A DNA stretch of 53,525 bases, taken from assembly GCA_943333125.1 (NCBI GenBank), contig CALQSB010000020.1:1-53525 (forward strand), given 5' to 3'. This document shows positions 17,402-25,222 of the stretch, in pieces. Numbering within the stretch: the first letter of the stretch is position 1; each line of letters starts with the position of its first letter. The position numbers were made by a program, and so were the translations under genes. The notes under the pieces were generated by a model. The model was not told the DNA's origin. It saw nothing but the letters and a program-made list of their open reading frames with translations, and did no database searches. The stretch is from Chitinophaga pinensis. Its GTDB lineage: Bacteria > Bacteroidota > Bacteroidia > Chitinophagales > Chitinophagaceae.

Positions 17402-17925
17402 TGGATTTAATTATTTATCCCATTGGGAAATTTATCGAGCAACCTTTTTCCGAATCAGAATTACGGGATCGGTTGCTCGATATTCGTTTTGCAGCTCAAT
17501 CATTGGAACTGGCTGTAAATAATCTTGATGAGTTTCAATTGAACACCGCATACAGAGAAGGCGGATGGACGGTCAAACAAGTTGTTCATCATCTTGCAGA
17601 TAGTCACATGAATGCTTTTATTCGTTGTAAATTGGCCCTTACCGAAGATAACCCCACTATCAAACCATACGATCAAAATACCTGGGTGAATACTCCTGAT
17701 GCCACCAATGTTCCTATTAATGTCTCCATTACATTACTTCATGCACTTCATATCAGGTGGCATGAACTTTTTAATAATCTTAATGAACAGGAATTCCAGA
17801 GAACAGTAATGCATCCGGAATATAAAAGACAAATGACACTGTGGTTTATTTTAGGATTATACGCCTGGCATGGCAAACATCACACGGCTCAGATTCAGTC
17901 ATTAAGAGATCGGATGAACTGGTAA
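17401..17925 (+). CDS. YfiT-type DinB-fold bacillithiol S-transferase candidate
   Basis: The 174-residue protein is a DinB/YfiT-like four-helix metalloprotein. The three metal His, His64 ('VVHHLADSH'), His157 and His161 ('AWHGKHHTAQI'), keep the spacing recalled for Bacillus YfiT (67/160/164). In Firmicutes this group includes bacillithiol transferases that conjugate bacillithiol to electrophiles. Older annotations call it a putative metal-dependent hydrolase. The presence of bshC at 4341 supports the thiol-transferase reading. It overlaps the FKBP stop by one base and is followed after 10 nt by a Nudix gene. Confidence 0.85.
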   Translation: MDLIIYPIGKFIEQPFSESELRDRLLDIRFAAQSLELAVNNLDEFQLNTAYREGGWTVKQVVHHLADSHMNAFIRCKLALTEDNPTIKPYDQNTWVNTPDATNVPINVSITLLHALHIRWHELFNNLNEQEFQRTVMHPEYKRQMTLWFILGLYAWHGKHHTAQIQSLRDRMNW

Positions 17926-17935
17926 TATCTTTTAT

Positions 17936-18481
17936 ATGAAAGCAGAAATCATTTCATCAGAATACATCAATCAGCATCAGTATTTTACCGCAAGAAAAGA
18001 TGCTTATCAATTGCCTTCAGGAAAAATAGTAGATCCTTATTTTGTAGTAGAACTTCCTGAAAGTGCTACCGCTATGGCTATCACAGAAGACAATCAGGTG
18101 ATTTTGATTTCTCAATATCGCCATCCTGTAAATAAATATTCCCTGGAATTGCCCGGTGGCTTTGTAGATAAACTGGAAGATCCATTTGATGCGATTAAAA
18201 GAGAATTGCTTGAAGAAACTGGCTATGTTTTTAACGAGGTGTATCATCTGGGTACTACAGCCGCTAATCCTGGAGTGTTGAATAATTTCACTCAGTTGTA
18301 TCTGGCAACAGGAGGTAAAAAAATAAAAGACCAGCAGCTTGATGCCAATGAAGAAATTAATATTATTTTAAAATCTCTAGAAGAAGTAAAAGAAATACTT
18401 AATCAGAGTAAGATTATACAAAGCATGCACGCCCTGTGTTTGTTCTACGGATTTGCAAAGTTAAAAGAGTTAAAGGTTTAG
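17936..18481 (+). CDS. Nudix hydrolase (ADP-sugar pyrophosphatase-like)
   Basis: The 181-residue protein has a perfect Nudix box at 75-97 (G-x5-E81-x7-R89-E90-x2-E93-E94-x-G96). It is preceded by 'YRHPVNKYSLELPGG', as in the NudF/ADP-ribose pyrophosphatase branch. A further 'TAANPGVLNNFTQLYLA' is also typical of that branch. It hydrolyses a nucleoside diphosphate linked to another moiety. The exact substrate is not visible. It is the last gene of the fbp-to-Nudix run, and its stop overlaps the convergent folC stop by 4 nt. Confidence 0.92.
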   Translation: MKAEIISSEYINQHQYFTARKDAYQLPSGKIVDPYFVVELPESATAMAITEDNQVILISQYRHPVNKYSLELPGGFVDKLEDPFDAIKRELLEETGYVFNEVYHLGTTAANPGVLNNFTQLYLATGGKKIKDQQLDANEEINIILKSLEEVKEILNQSKIIQSMHALCLFYGFAKLKELKV

Positions 18482-19767
18482 TGAACTTCAGCTAAAATAA
18501 AAAAGCTTCCACATACCACAATTACATCATTTTTATTGGCTTGTTTTTTAGCAAATGCTAAAGCTACATTTATGTCATCGAAACTTTCTCCTAAAAGTTG
18601 ATGCGTGTGGGCCAAAGATTTTAAAGTTGAATGAGGCAGTGCTCTTGCGTTATGAGCATTTGTAAAATAATACATTCCATTTTTCGGAAAAAGTGCAAGT
18701 ATAGATGAGATGTCCTTGTCATTTACAAATCCAATTACGAAATGATAATTGGAGTGGCTGTAATTTTCCTGTAATTGTTTCAGTAAAGAAGAGATCCCAT
18801 CTTTATTGTGTGCGACATCATGAATAACAGTAGGGGCTTCGGATATGATGTCCCATCTGCCTTTCAGACCAGTTAGCTTTTTTACATGAGAGAGCGCATG
18901 CTTTTCATTTTCTTCATTGATATCAAAGCCAAGAGTTGATAATACTTTTTTTGCTGCTAAAATTGTTCTTAGATTTTTTAGTTGATAATTGCCGGTCAGA
19001 TCAAGTGCGAAATTTTGGGTATGATTATTTTTCGTATCGGTAATGCAGCATTTTAATAAAAGGTTTTCGTTTTTAATTTCTGAAATCGTGTAATTGTCTT
19101 CAGCAAATAAAATAGGGGAATGTAATGTTGCAGCCTTTTTTTCGAAAATAGTTTTTGTGTTATCCAGATATTCGCCAATAACAACGGGAGTTTGATGTTT
19201 AATAATTCCAGCTTTTTCAAAAGCTATTTCTTCAAGTGTATTACCCAGTAAGTTCGTATGGTCGTATCCGATATTGGTAATAATTGAAAGTATTGGTTTG
19301 GTGATATTGGTACTGTCTAGTCTGCCTCCTAATCCTGTTTCAATAATGGCGATATCTACTTTATTGACAGCAAAATATTCAAAAGCCATGGCTACTGTTA
19401 ATTCAAAAAAGGAGGGCTGAATTTCATTGCAAATGGTCTTTGTTATTTCTGTAAACTCAATAACGAAATTGCGATCAATCATTTCGCCATTGATTTTTAT
19501 TCTTTCACCGAAATCTTTAATGTGAGGGGAAGTGTATAGCCCTGTTTTATATCCCTGATGTTGTAGCATTGCTGCCAGCATATGACTGCTGCTGCCTTTC
19601 CCGTTGGTTCCGGCTATGTGGATGCTTTTGAATTTGTCCTGAGGATTTCCCAGCACATTGCATAATTCAATGGTATTGTGGATGTCTTTTTTATAAGCTG
19701 CTGCGCCAATACGTGAGAACATTGGCAAATGAGAATAGAGGTATTCAATAGTTTCTTCGTAAGTCAT
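18478..19767 (-). CDS. folC: Bifunctional folylpolyglutamate/dihydrofolate synthase FolC
   Basis: FolC adds glutamate to dihydropteroate and to folates. The 429-residue Mur-ligase-fold protein has the P-loop GTNGKGS at 53-59, 'TSPHIKDFGERIKINGEMI', 'ETGLGGRLDSTNI', 'NIGYDHTNLLGNTLEEIAFEKAGIIK' (in parts) and 'IHDVAHNKDG', all family hallmarks. Length is normal. It lies 45 nt downstream of a TonB-like gene on the same strand, an arrangement often seen in Bacteroidota. The gap holds a short palindrome ACAGTAATACTGT at 19790-19802. Confidence 0.95.
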   Translation of the reverse strand: MTYEETIEYLYSHLPMFSRIGAAAYKKDIHNTIELCNVLGNPQDKFKSIHIAGTNGKGSSSHMLAAMLQHQGYKTGLYTSPHIKDFGERIKINGEMIDRNFVIEFTEITKTICNEIQPSFFELTVAMAFEYFAVNKVDIAIIETGLGGRLDSTNITKPILSIITNIGYDHTNLLGNTLEEIAFEKAGIIKHQTPVVIGEYLDNTKTIFEKKAATLHSPILFAEDNYTISEIKNENLLLKCCITDTKNNHTQNFALDLTGNYQLKNLRTILAAKKVLSTLGFDINEENEKHALSHVKKLTGLKGRWDIISEAPTVIHDVAHNKDGISSLLKQLQENYSHSNYHFVIGFVNDKDISSILALFPKNGMYYFTNAHNARALPHSTLKSLAHTHQLLGESFDDINVALAFAKKQANKNDVIVVCGSFFILAEVH

Positions 19768-19812
19768 AGATAGAAAATAAACACAACTTACAGTAATACT
19801 GTCAATGTTGAT

Positions 19813-20616
19813 TTAGTTGACATCAAAAATAAATTGAACGGTAACGGTTGATGCTTCGTCAGAATGATCAAACTGGATATTGCTTAAGTAACTGCTTATT
19901 GCATTCGCATAGGCCGGGCTTCTGTTTGTAGTTCCTTTATCGAAACCAATAAATTTCCCCTGTCCTCCAGGAGAAACGCTGATTATGGCATAAATAGTTG
20001 CTTTGGTTAATTCGCCTTCGAATTTATAATGCTTAACAATTTTTCTGTTTCCTTTTGTAACTTTTGGTCCTCCAGTTGCAGCCCCATTCTTCTTGCCATC
20101 AGGGACGCCATCATCAGCATTTTTAGTTGGATTTTTTCCTTGTGATTTAAAAGTATTGTCTTCGTCTTTGTTATTGCCATTAATATCTTTGGTTGGTCCC
20201 TGATAAGTTATTTTTGGTTTTTGTGGAGCTGTGGCTGTTTTTGCAGGCAATTCAACTTTTGGTTTTTCGGGTTGAATTTTAGCCTTATTGTTATTGGTTT
20301 TTACGATAGGAGCAGCATCGGCTTCAGCGTTATCGGCGGGATTTATTTTTTCATTTGTAGAGGGATCTTCAGGAGCAGCTGTGTTTTTTGTTTTATCGCT
20401 TTCCAACGATGGAGATCCTTTAACTAAAGGTTGTTCTTCCCCAAAACCTTCATCATTATTTCCTAAATTAATTTCAATTTGATCCTGAATAATCATAGTG
20501 GAAGGAGGGAGGTCTGTCCAGCGGATAAAAATAAAAAGTAACAGAAGCACACCACAAATAATCGTGGTATAAGTCATTGCTTTTTTGTTCTCTTCAGATG
20601 AAAACTGATTGATCAT
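19813..20616 (-). CDS. TonB-like energy transducer, no ExbB/ExbD nearby
   Basis: The 267-residue protein has one N-terminal membrane segment (~16-32) after a short cytoplasmic tail. A long Pro/Lys/Asn/Glu-rich linker (~45-190) follows. The ~70-residue C-terminal domain ('IVKHYKFEGELTKATIYAII', 'SPGGQGKFIGFDKGTTN', 'VTVQFIFDV') resembles TonB C-terminal domains that contact outer-membrane transporters. In related genomes a gene of this kind often sits between exbBD and folC. Here folC is present downstream, but exbB and exbD are missing upstream, where a YggS gene lies instead. A role in energising transport is inferred, not proven. Confidence 0.7.
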   Translation of the reverse strand: MINQFSSEENKKAMTYTTIICGVLLLLFIFIRWTDLPPSTMIIQDQIEINLGNNDEGFGEEQPLVKGSPSLESDKTKNTAAPEDPSTNEKINPADNAEADAAPIVKTNNNKAKIQPEKPKVELPAKTATAPQKPKITYQGPTKDINGNNKDEDNTFKSQGKNPTKNADDGVPDGKKNGAATGGPKVTKGNRKIVKHYKFEGELTKATIYAIISVSPGGQGKFIGFDKGTTNRSPAYANAISSYLSNIQFDHSDEASTVTVQFIFDVN

Positions 20617-20719
20617 GGGTAATTAATTAGGCTTAAAGATAAATTTAATGTGCCAATTAGAAAACAGTGCATTAAAAATGCAGACCAATAAATAAAATTT
20701 TAACAAATTCGGGTTTCAA

Positions 20720-21412
20720 TCAATGATTGTAATTTCTTTCGCCAAACAACATGCTTCCTATTCTAATCATGTTACTGCCACATTCGATGGCGGTTTTGTA
20801 GTCGGCGCTCATGCCCATACTTAAAGCCCCCTCAGTCCCCCAAGGGGGAAGTTGTTTGGAGGGCCCCCTCAATCCCCCCAAGCGGGAAGTTGATTGAAAT
20901 AGTTTTTGTAAATAGTTGAATTCGGATTTTATGATTTGTTCGTTGTCGGTGAAACTCGCCATGCCCATAAGTCCGCAGATGTTGACGAATTCAAGTTCAG
21001 GTAAAACAGCTATTACCTGTTGAAGCTCTTCTTCATCCATTCCGAATTTAGTTTCCTCTTTAGCTATATACACCTGCAGCAAGCAGTTGATTTTACGGTT
21101 TATTTTTTTTCCTTGCTTGTTGATTTCGTTTAACAGTTTTTCACTGTCTACGCCATGAATCAATTCTACAAAAGGAGCGATGAATTTTACTTTGTTGGAT
21201 TGTAAATGGCCAATAAAATGCCAGCGAATGTCTTTGGGTAATTTCTCATGTTTCTCAACCAATTCCTGTACATAATTCTCTCCAAAATCTCTCACACCAA
21301 TTTCATAAGCTTCCTGAAGATCTTCAATAGGCTTTGTTTTGGAAACTGCGATGATGGTTACGTCAGAAGGAATTTGACTTTTGAGTGAATTGTATTTTTT
21401 GATGTTAAACAT
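20720..21412 (-). CDS. yggS: PLP homeostasis protein YggS/PLPBP with a repeat-derived insertion
   Basis: YggS-family proteins bind PLP and help keep vitamin B6 and amino-acid pools balanced. The 230-residue protein has the PLP Lys in 'IAVSKTKPIEDLQEAYE', then 'DFGENYVQEL', 'WHFIGHLQSNKVK', 'KFGMDEEEL', 'GLMGMAS' and the C-terminal 'LSMGMSADYKTAIECGSNMIRIGS'. Residues 174-196 (STSRLGGLRGPSKQLPPWG and four more) are encoded by two tandem copies of the dispersed palindrome (20826-20892) and break the usual short link before LSMGMS. The frame stays open and every other motif is intact, so the protein may still fold with a surface loop. Confidence 0.92.
   Translation of the reverse strand: MFNIKKYNSLKSQIPSDVTIIAVSKTKPIEDLQEAYEIGVRDFGENYVQELVEKHEKLPKDIRWHFIGHLQSNKVKFIAPFVELIHGVDSEKLLNEINKQGKKINRKINCLLQVYIAKEETKFGMDEEELQQVIAVLPELEFVNICGLMGMASFTDNEQIIKSEFNYLQKLFQSTSRLGGLRGPSKQLPPWGTEGALSMGMSADYKTAIECGSNMIRIGSMLFGERNYNH
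20826..20892. repeat. Tandem pair of dispersed palindromic repeats inside yggS
   Basis: Copy one is GCCCCCTCAGTCCCCC then AAGGGGGAAGTTG at 20826-20854. Copy two is GGCCCCCTCAATCC, CCCC and AAGCGGGAAGTTG at ~20862-20892. Together they keep the yggS frame open and add about 23 residues. Confidence 0.9.
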
Positions 21413-21416
21413 GAGG

Positions 21417-21490
21417 AAATGTAAAATGTAAAATGACTTGTCCCGAAACCTCGGGATCCAATGTGAAATAGTCTGCCCCGATACCTAGGG
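21417..21490. repeat. Short direct repeats and hairpin-forming sequence upstream of yggS
   Basis: Repeated GTAAAAT words are followed by a hairpin TCCCGA-AACC-TCGGGA (21441-21456) and a related CCCCGATACCTAGGG at ~21476-21490. This looks like a second small dispersed repeat type. It may contribute to termination of the acyl-CoA dehydrogenase transcript. Confidence 0.5.
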
Positions 21491-21539
21491 TAAAAGTGGG
21501 AATTAAGACCACAAACGAAATTTCAAACAAAACGACAAA

Positions 21540-21582
21540 AACCAAACGCCAAACAACTTCCCCCTTGGGGGATTGAGGGGGC
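21540..21582. repeat. Composite CCAAAC plus G/C palindrome repeat
   Basis: ACCAAACGCCAAACAACTT runs directly into CCCCCTTGGGGGATTGAGGGG. The same composite order occurs at 32524-32582. It lies 11 nt after the stop codon of the acyl-CoA dehydrogenase gene (minus strand). Confidence 0.85.
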
Positions 21583-21592
21583 TATCAAACAA

Positions 21593-22747
21593 TTACTTTA
21601 GTATCGTCCTGCTAATTACAATTCTCTGCACTTCGCTTGTTCCTTCATAAATCTGGGTAATTTTTGCATCTCTCATCATTCGTTCTACATGATATTCTTT
21701 CACAAATCCGTAACCTCCATGAATTTGAACAGCTTCGGTTGCAGTCCACATTGCTGTTTCACTGCTGAATACTTTTGCCATCGAGCTGCTTAATGTATAA
21801 TCGAGATGATTGTCTTTTTCCCAGGCGGCCTTCAGGCATAATAACCTTGCTGATTCAATTCTGGTAGCCATGTCAGCTAATTTGAATTGAATAATCTGAT
21901 GGTTCATAATTTCGGTGCCGAAAGCTTTGCGTTGTTTACTATAGGCTAATGACAGTTCATATGCGCCACTTGCAATTCCAAGCGCCTGAGAGGCAATTCC
22001 GATCCTGCCGCCAGCCAGTGTTTTCATTGCAAATTTAAATCCAAAGCCATCTTCGCCGATTCTGTTTTCTTTAGGAACTTTCACATCATTAAAAAGTATG
22101 GTGTGGGTATCGCTGCCCCTGATCCCTAATTTATTTTCTTTAGCGCCTACAATAACTCCAGGCCAGTTTTTTTCGACAATAAACGCGTTGATGCCACGGC
22201 TGCCTTTGTTTATATCGGTTTGAGCAATAACTAAGTATACACTAGCACTGTTACCGTTAGTAATCCAGTTCTTTGTACCATTAAGTAAATAATAATCGCC
22301 ATTATCTTCGGCTGTTGTTTTTTGAGAAGTAGCATCACTTCCTGCCTCAGGCTCACTTAATAAAAAAGCGCCAATATATAATTGACCGTCTTTTTTGCCT
22401 TGTGCTAATGGTACCAGGTATTTTCTTTTTTGTTCTTCATTTGCATATTGCTGTAGTCCATAACAAACAAGGCTGTTATTTACACTCATACAAACACTCA
22501 CACTGGCATCAGCTTTACTGATTTCTTCCATAGCCAAAACATAGCTGATGGTATCCATTCCACTTCCACCATATTCAGTATCTACCATCATGCCCATAAA
22601 TCCTAAGTCGGCAAGTTTTTCGATTTGTTCTTTTGGAAATTTTTGCAGCTCATCCCTTTCGATGACACCGGGCATGCACTCATTTTGTGCGAAATCTCTG
22701 GCCGCCTTTTGGATCATTAAATGTTCTTCGGAAAGTTGAAAATCCAT
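21593..22747 (-). CDS. Acyl-CoA dehydrogenase (short/branched-chain type)
   Basis: The FAD enzyme makes the 2,3-double bond of acyl-CoA and passes electrons to ETF. The 384-residue protein has 'FLLSEPEAGSDA' and 'NGTKNWITNG' (FAD and substrate signatures), 'RIGIASQALGIASGA', and the catalytic Glu368 in 'IYEGTSEVQR', the position used by butyryl-CoA dehydrogenases. The ATG at 22747 (MDFQLSEEH) is chosen over a TTG 21 nt upstream that gives a non-family extension. An exact -7 box TACTTTTG lies at 22766-22773. Its electron acceptor is likely encoded by etfBA at 28159-29991. Confidence 0.95.
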   Translation of the reverse strand: MDFQLSEEHLMIQKAARDFAQNECMPGVIERDELQKFPKEQIEKLADLGFMGMMVDTEYGGSGMDTISYVLAMEEISKADASVSVCMSVNNSLVCYGLQQYANEEQKRKYLVPLAQGKKDGQLYIGAFLLSEPEAGSDATSQKTTAEDNGDYYLLNGTKNWITNGNSASVYLVIAQTDINKGSRGINAFIVEKNWPGVIVGAKENKLGIRGSDTHTILFNDVKVPKENRIGEDGFGFKFAMKTLAGGRIGIASQALGIASGAYELSLAYSKQRKAFGTEIMNHQIIQFKLADMATRIESARLLCLKAAWEKDNHLDYTLSSSMAKVFSSETAMWTATEAVQIHGGYGFVKEYHVERMMRDAKITQIYEGTSEVQRIVISRTILK

Positions 22748-22765
22748 GGTTTGAATTATTTGCAA

Positions 22766-22773
22766 CAAAAGTA
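22766..22773 (-). promoter_or_regulatory. Candidate -7 box (TACTTTTG) for the acyl-CoA dehydrogenase gene
   Basis: An exact TAnnTTTG match 18 nt upstream of the ATG at 22747, with a TTG about 15-18 nt further upstream. Confidence 0.5.
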
Positions 22774-22906
22774 AGGTATGTATTCAAGTATTTTTGTCGG
22801 TTTTTAAATAAATATGGATAGATTTTTTGAAGTAATAAGTATCTTTATCAGAGTAGGGCAAAAACAGATGATTCTTTAAGTTATATCCACATTTCAATAA
22901 ATAATT

Positions 22907-23896
22907 TTGAACAGAGCTACTCAAAATTTTAATATTCAGAAATACATAGCATTAAGCTCTATTGTGCTTTTCTTTGTTAAACTGCTGGCCTGGTTTCTTA
23001 CTCACTCCGTGTCTATACTTACCGATGCCCTCGAAAGTATTGTAAATGTAATTGCTGGATTAATTGGTTTGTATAGTTTATATATATCAGGTAAGCCAAA
23101 AGATCTTGATCATCCGTATGGCCATGGTAAAGTGGAATTGATTTCTGCTGCTTTTGAAGGAGTGCTTATTGCTTTTGCCGGATTTATTATTATTATTGAA
23201 GCTATTTCAAATTTATTTCATCCACATAATATTCAAAGATTAGATTACGGAATCTATCTTGTGGCCATTACTGCAGCTATAAATTATTTCGCAGGTTTCT
23301 ACTGTTTGAAAATTGGAAAGAAAAATAATTCGTTGGCACTTATTGCAAGTGGAAAACACCTGATGACAGATACCTACACTACTCTTGGAATTATTTCGGG
23401 TCTGATTATGATTTATCTTACTGGTATTAACTGGATAGACAGTATTGTTGCTATTTTGTTTGCTTTAATCATTTTGCAAACAGGATATAAAATTGTAAGG
23501 TCTTCCATTGCAGGGATTATGGATGAGGCCGATCTGGAACTGATCAATAAGATGATATCATTGTTGAACCAAAACAGAAGTGCCAACTGGATTGATTTGC
23601 ATAATTTGAGAATCATTAAAAACGGATCCATGATTCATGTGGATTGTCATCTTACTGTGCCCTGGTATTTTAATGTTCATGAAGCGCATCATGAAATTGA
23701 TAAATTAACTGCATTGGTTACCACTCATTTTGGTGATGCAGTTGAGTTTTTTGTTCATTCTGATGGATGCCTGGAATTTTCCTGTGCTATTTGTGATAAA
23801 TCAGATTGCAAGCTCAGAAAGCATAATTTTGAAAGAAAGATTGAATGGAACATAAATAATATTTTATCTAATAAAAAACATCAGATAGATTTATAA
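22907..23896 (+). CDS. Cation diffusion facilitator (CDF) metal/proton antiporter
   Basis: The 329-residue inner-membrane transporter exports divalent metals (Zn, Fe, Mn or Co type; the ion is not visible). About six membrane segments precede a cytoplasmic C-terminal domain from ~200. Metal-site residues lie in 'HSVSILTDALES' (helix 2) and 'GKHLMTDTYTT' (helix 5, HxxxD). 'DHPYGHGKVE' is typical. The C-terminus has four Cys (288, 293, 296, 301) in 'DGCLEFSCAICDKSDC'. No ATG is available: TTG at 22907 follows an in-frame TAA at 22898 and gives the usual N-terminus. The TPMT-like gene begins on the very next base after the stop. Confidence 0.92.
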   Translation: MNRATQNFNIQKYIALSSIVLFFVKLLAWFLTHSVSILTDALESIVNVIAGLIGLYSLYISGKPKDLDHPYGHGKVELISAAFEGVLIAFAGFIIIIEAISNLFHPHNIQRLDYGIYLVAITAAINYFAGFYCLKIGKKNNSLALIASGKHLMTDTYTTLGIISGLIMIYLTGINWIDSIVAILFALIILQTGYKIVRSSIAGIMDEADLELINKMISLLNQNRSANWIDLHNLRIIKNGSMIHVDCHLTVPWYFNVHEAHHEIDKLTALVTTHFGDAVEFFVHSDGCLEFSCAICDKSDCKLRKHNFERKIEWNINNILSNKKHQIDL

Positions 23897-24496
23897 ATGA
23901 ACACTCCTCAATTTGACGATAATTACTGGAACAATCGTTATCGCGACGAAACCACAGGCTGGGATATCGGCTTTGTTTCTCCCCCGATTAAAGATTATAT
24001 AGATCAGTTAAAGGATAAAAATATTTCAATTTTGATTCCGGGCTGTGGCAATGCTTACGAGGCTATTTATCTTTTAGAAAAAGGATTTACAAATATCACT
24101 TTGGTAGATATTTCCCCAATGCTGATTGATCATCTTAAACGTAAATTCAAACAGGAGCTGGGAGTTAGTATTCATCTGATCTGTGATGATTTCTTTAATA
24201 TTGAAGGTCAGTTTGATTTGATTATTGAGCAAACATTTTTTTGTGCATTGAGGCCTGTGTTAAGAGATAAATACAAAAGCAAAATGCATCAATTATTAAA
24301 TAACAATGGAAAACTAACGGGAATTTTATTTGATCGCCAATTTTTGAACAGTCCTCCTTTTGGGGGTACAAAACCAGAATACACTCAGCTTTTTGCTGCT
24401 GATTTTATCATCAAAACAATGGAGCCTTGTTATAATTCGATTGCCCCAAGAGAAGGAACCGAATTGTTTGTTATTCTTTTAAAAGGGAAATCCTAA
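23897..24496 (+). CDS. SAM-dependent methyltransferase, thiopurine methyltransferase-like
   Basis: The 199-residue class I methyltransferase begins 'NYWNNRYRDETTGWDIGFVSPP', the TPMT-family entry. The SAM loop is 'ILIPGCGNAYEAIYLLEKGF', acidic residues lie in 'LVDISPMLI', and 'EQTFFCALRP' follows. Bacterial members methylate thiols, metalloids such as tellurite or selenite, or other small nucleophiles. The substrate here is unknown. It starts on the base after the CDF stop codon, so the two are co-transcribed, which weakly suggests a metal or metalloid detoxification link. It converges with the VIT gene. Confidence 0.88.
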   Translation: MNTPQFDDNYWNNRYRDETTGWDIGFVSPPIKDYIDQLKDKNISILIPGCGNAYEAIYLLEKGFTNITLVDISPMLIDHLKRKFKQELGVSIHLICDDFFNIEGQFDLIIEQTFFCALRPVLRDKYKSKMHQLLNNNGKLTGILFDRQFLNSPPFGGTKPEYTQLFAADFIIKTMEPCYNSIAPREGTELFVILLKGKS

Positions 24497-24509
24497 ATAA
24501 ATATATTTA

Positions 24510-25217
24510 TTAGTGTGAAATTAATTTTGCTACACCAAAGGCGGCACCTGCTGCTAACGCACCAATTAACGCAACTCTCATGGCGCCCAGCCAGGGATTG
24601 ATTCCTGTAATTTTGCTTTTAAAAAATCCAAAAGCAAACAAACATAATAAAGTTGCAATTACAGAATATTGCAGGGCCTCAATAGAATTGCTTAAAAAGA
24701 AATAAGGACTTAATGGAATGATGCCTCCTGCAATATAAGACAAGCCAATATTCAGTGCACTTTTTGTAGCTCTTTTTGGATCAGGTTTATCAAGACCTAA
24801 TTCATATTTCATCATAAAATCCACCCATTTGTCTTTGTCTTTTGAAATCTCATCAGTAGCCTTTATCTGCAGCTCCTCACTTAAGCCGATGTTTGCAAAA
24901 AATTCTTTAGTTTCTTCTATTTCTTTATGTCTCAGATGTTCTACTTCATCGTATTCTCTTTTTACTTCACTGTTGTAATGATCTTGTTCGGTTTTGCCTG
25001 CGAGATAGCCACCAAGGCCCATAGCGATGCTACCCGCTGCAATTTCGGCTATACCTGCGATTATAATTATACTGCTGTTAGGAACAGCTCCACTTAAACC
25101 TGCTGCCAGTGCAAAGGGAACTGTGAGTCCGTCACTCATTCCAATAACGATGTCTCTTAAAAGTTCGGAGCTTTTAAGATGGGTTTCAGTATGCTCGTGA
25201 TGAAGATGTGTGTCCAT
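24510..25217 (-). CDS. VIT1/CCC1-family iron/manganese transporter
   Basis: The 235-residue membrane protein starts with a His-rich tail (HLHHEHTETH). It then has the family motif 'LLRDIVIGMSDGLTVPFALAAGL', a second helix ending 'IAAGSIAMGLGGYLAGKTE', a cytoplasmic helical metal-binding stretch (~85-150, rich in Glu and His), and three more membrane segments. Relatives move Fe(II) or Mn(II) out of the cytosol. The gene begins 5 nt after rocD on the same strand, so the two are probably co-transcribed despite unrelated roles. Confidence 0.9.
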   Translation of the reverse strand: MDTHLHHEHTETHLKSSELLRDIVIGMSDGLTVPFALAAGLSGAVPNSSIIIIAGIAEIAAGSIAMGLGGYLAGKTEQDHYNSEVKREYDEVEHLRHKEIEETKEFFANIGLSEELQIKATDEISKDKDKWVDFMMKYELGLDKPDPKRATKSALNIGLSYIAGGIIPLSPYFFLSNSIEALQYSVIATLLCLFAFGFFKSKITGINPWLGAMRVALIGALAAGAAFGVAKLISH

Positions 25218-25222
25218 AAATA

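Noticed and set aside
20668..20682. TGCATT/AATGCA hairpin after yggS as a terminator
   Set aside because: The stem is only 6 bp and no proper T tract follows on the minus strand.
24494..24513. AT-only palindrome between the convergent TPMT and VIT genes
   Set aside because: No G-C pairs in the core; it overlaps both gene ends and is expected by chance in such AT-rich DNA.
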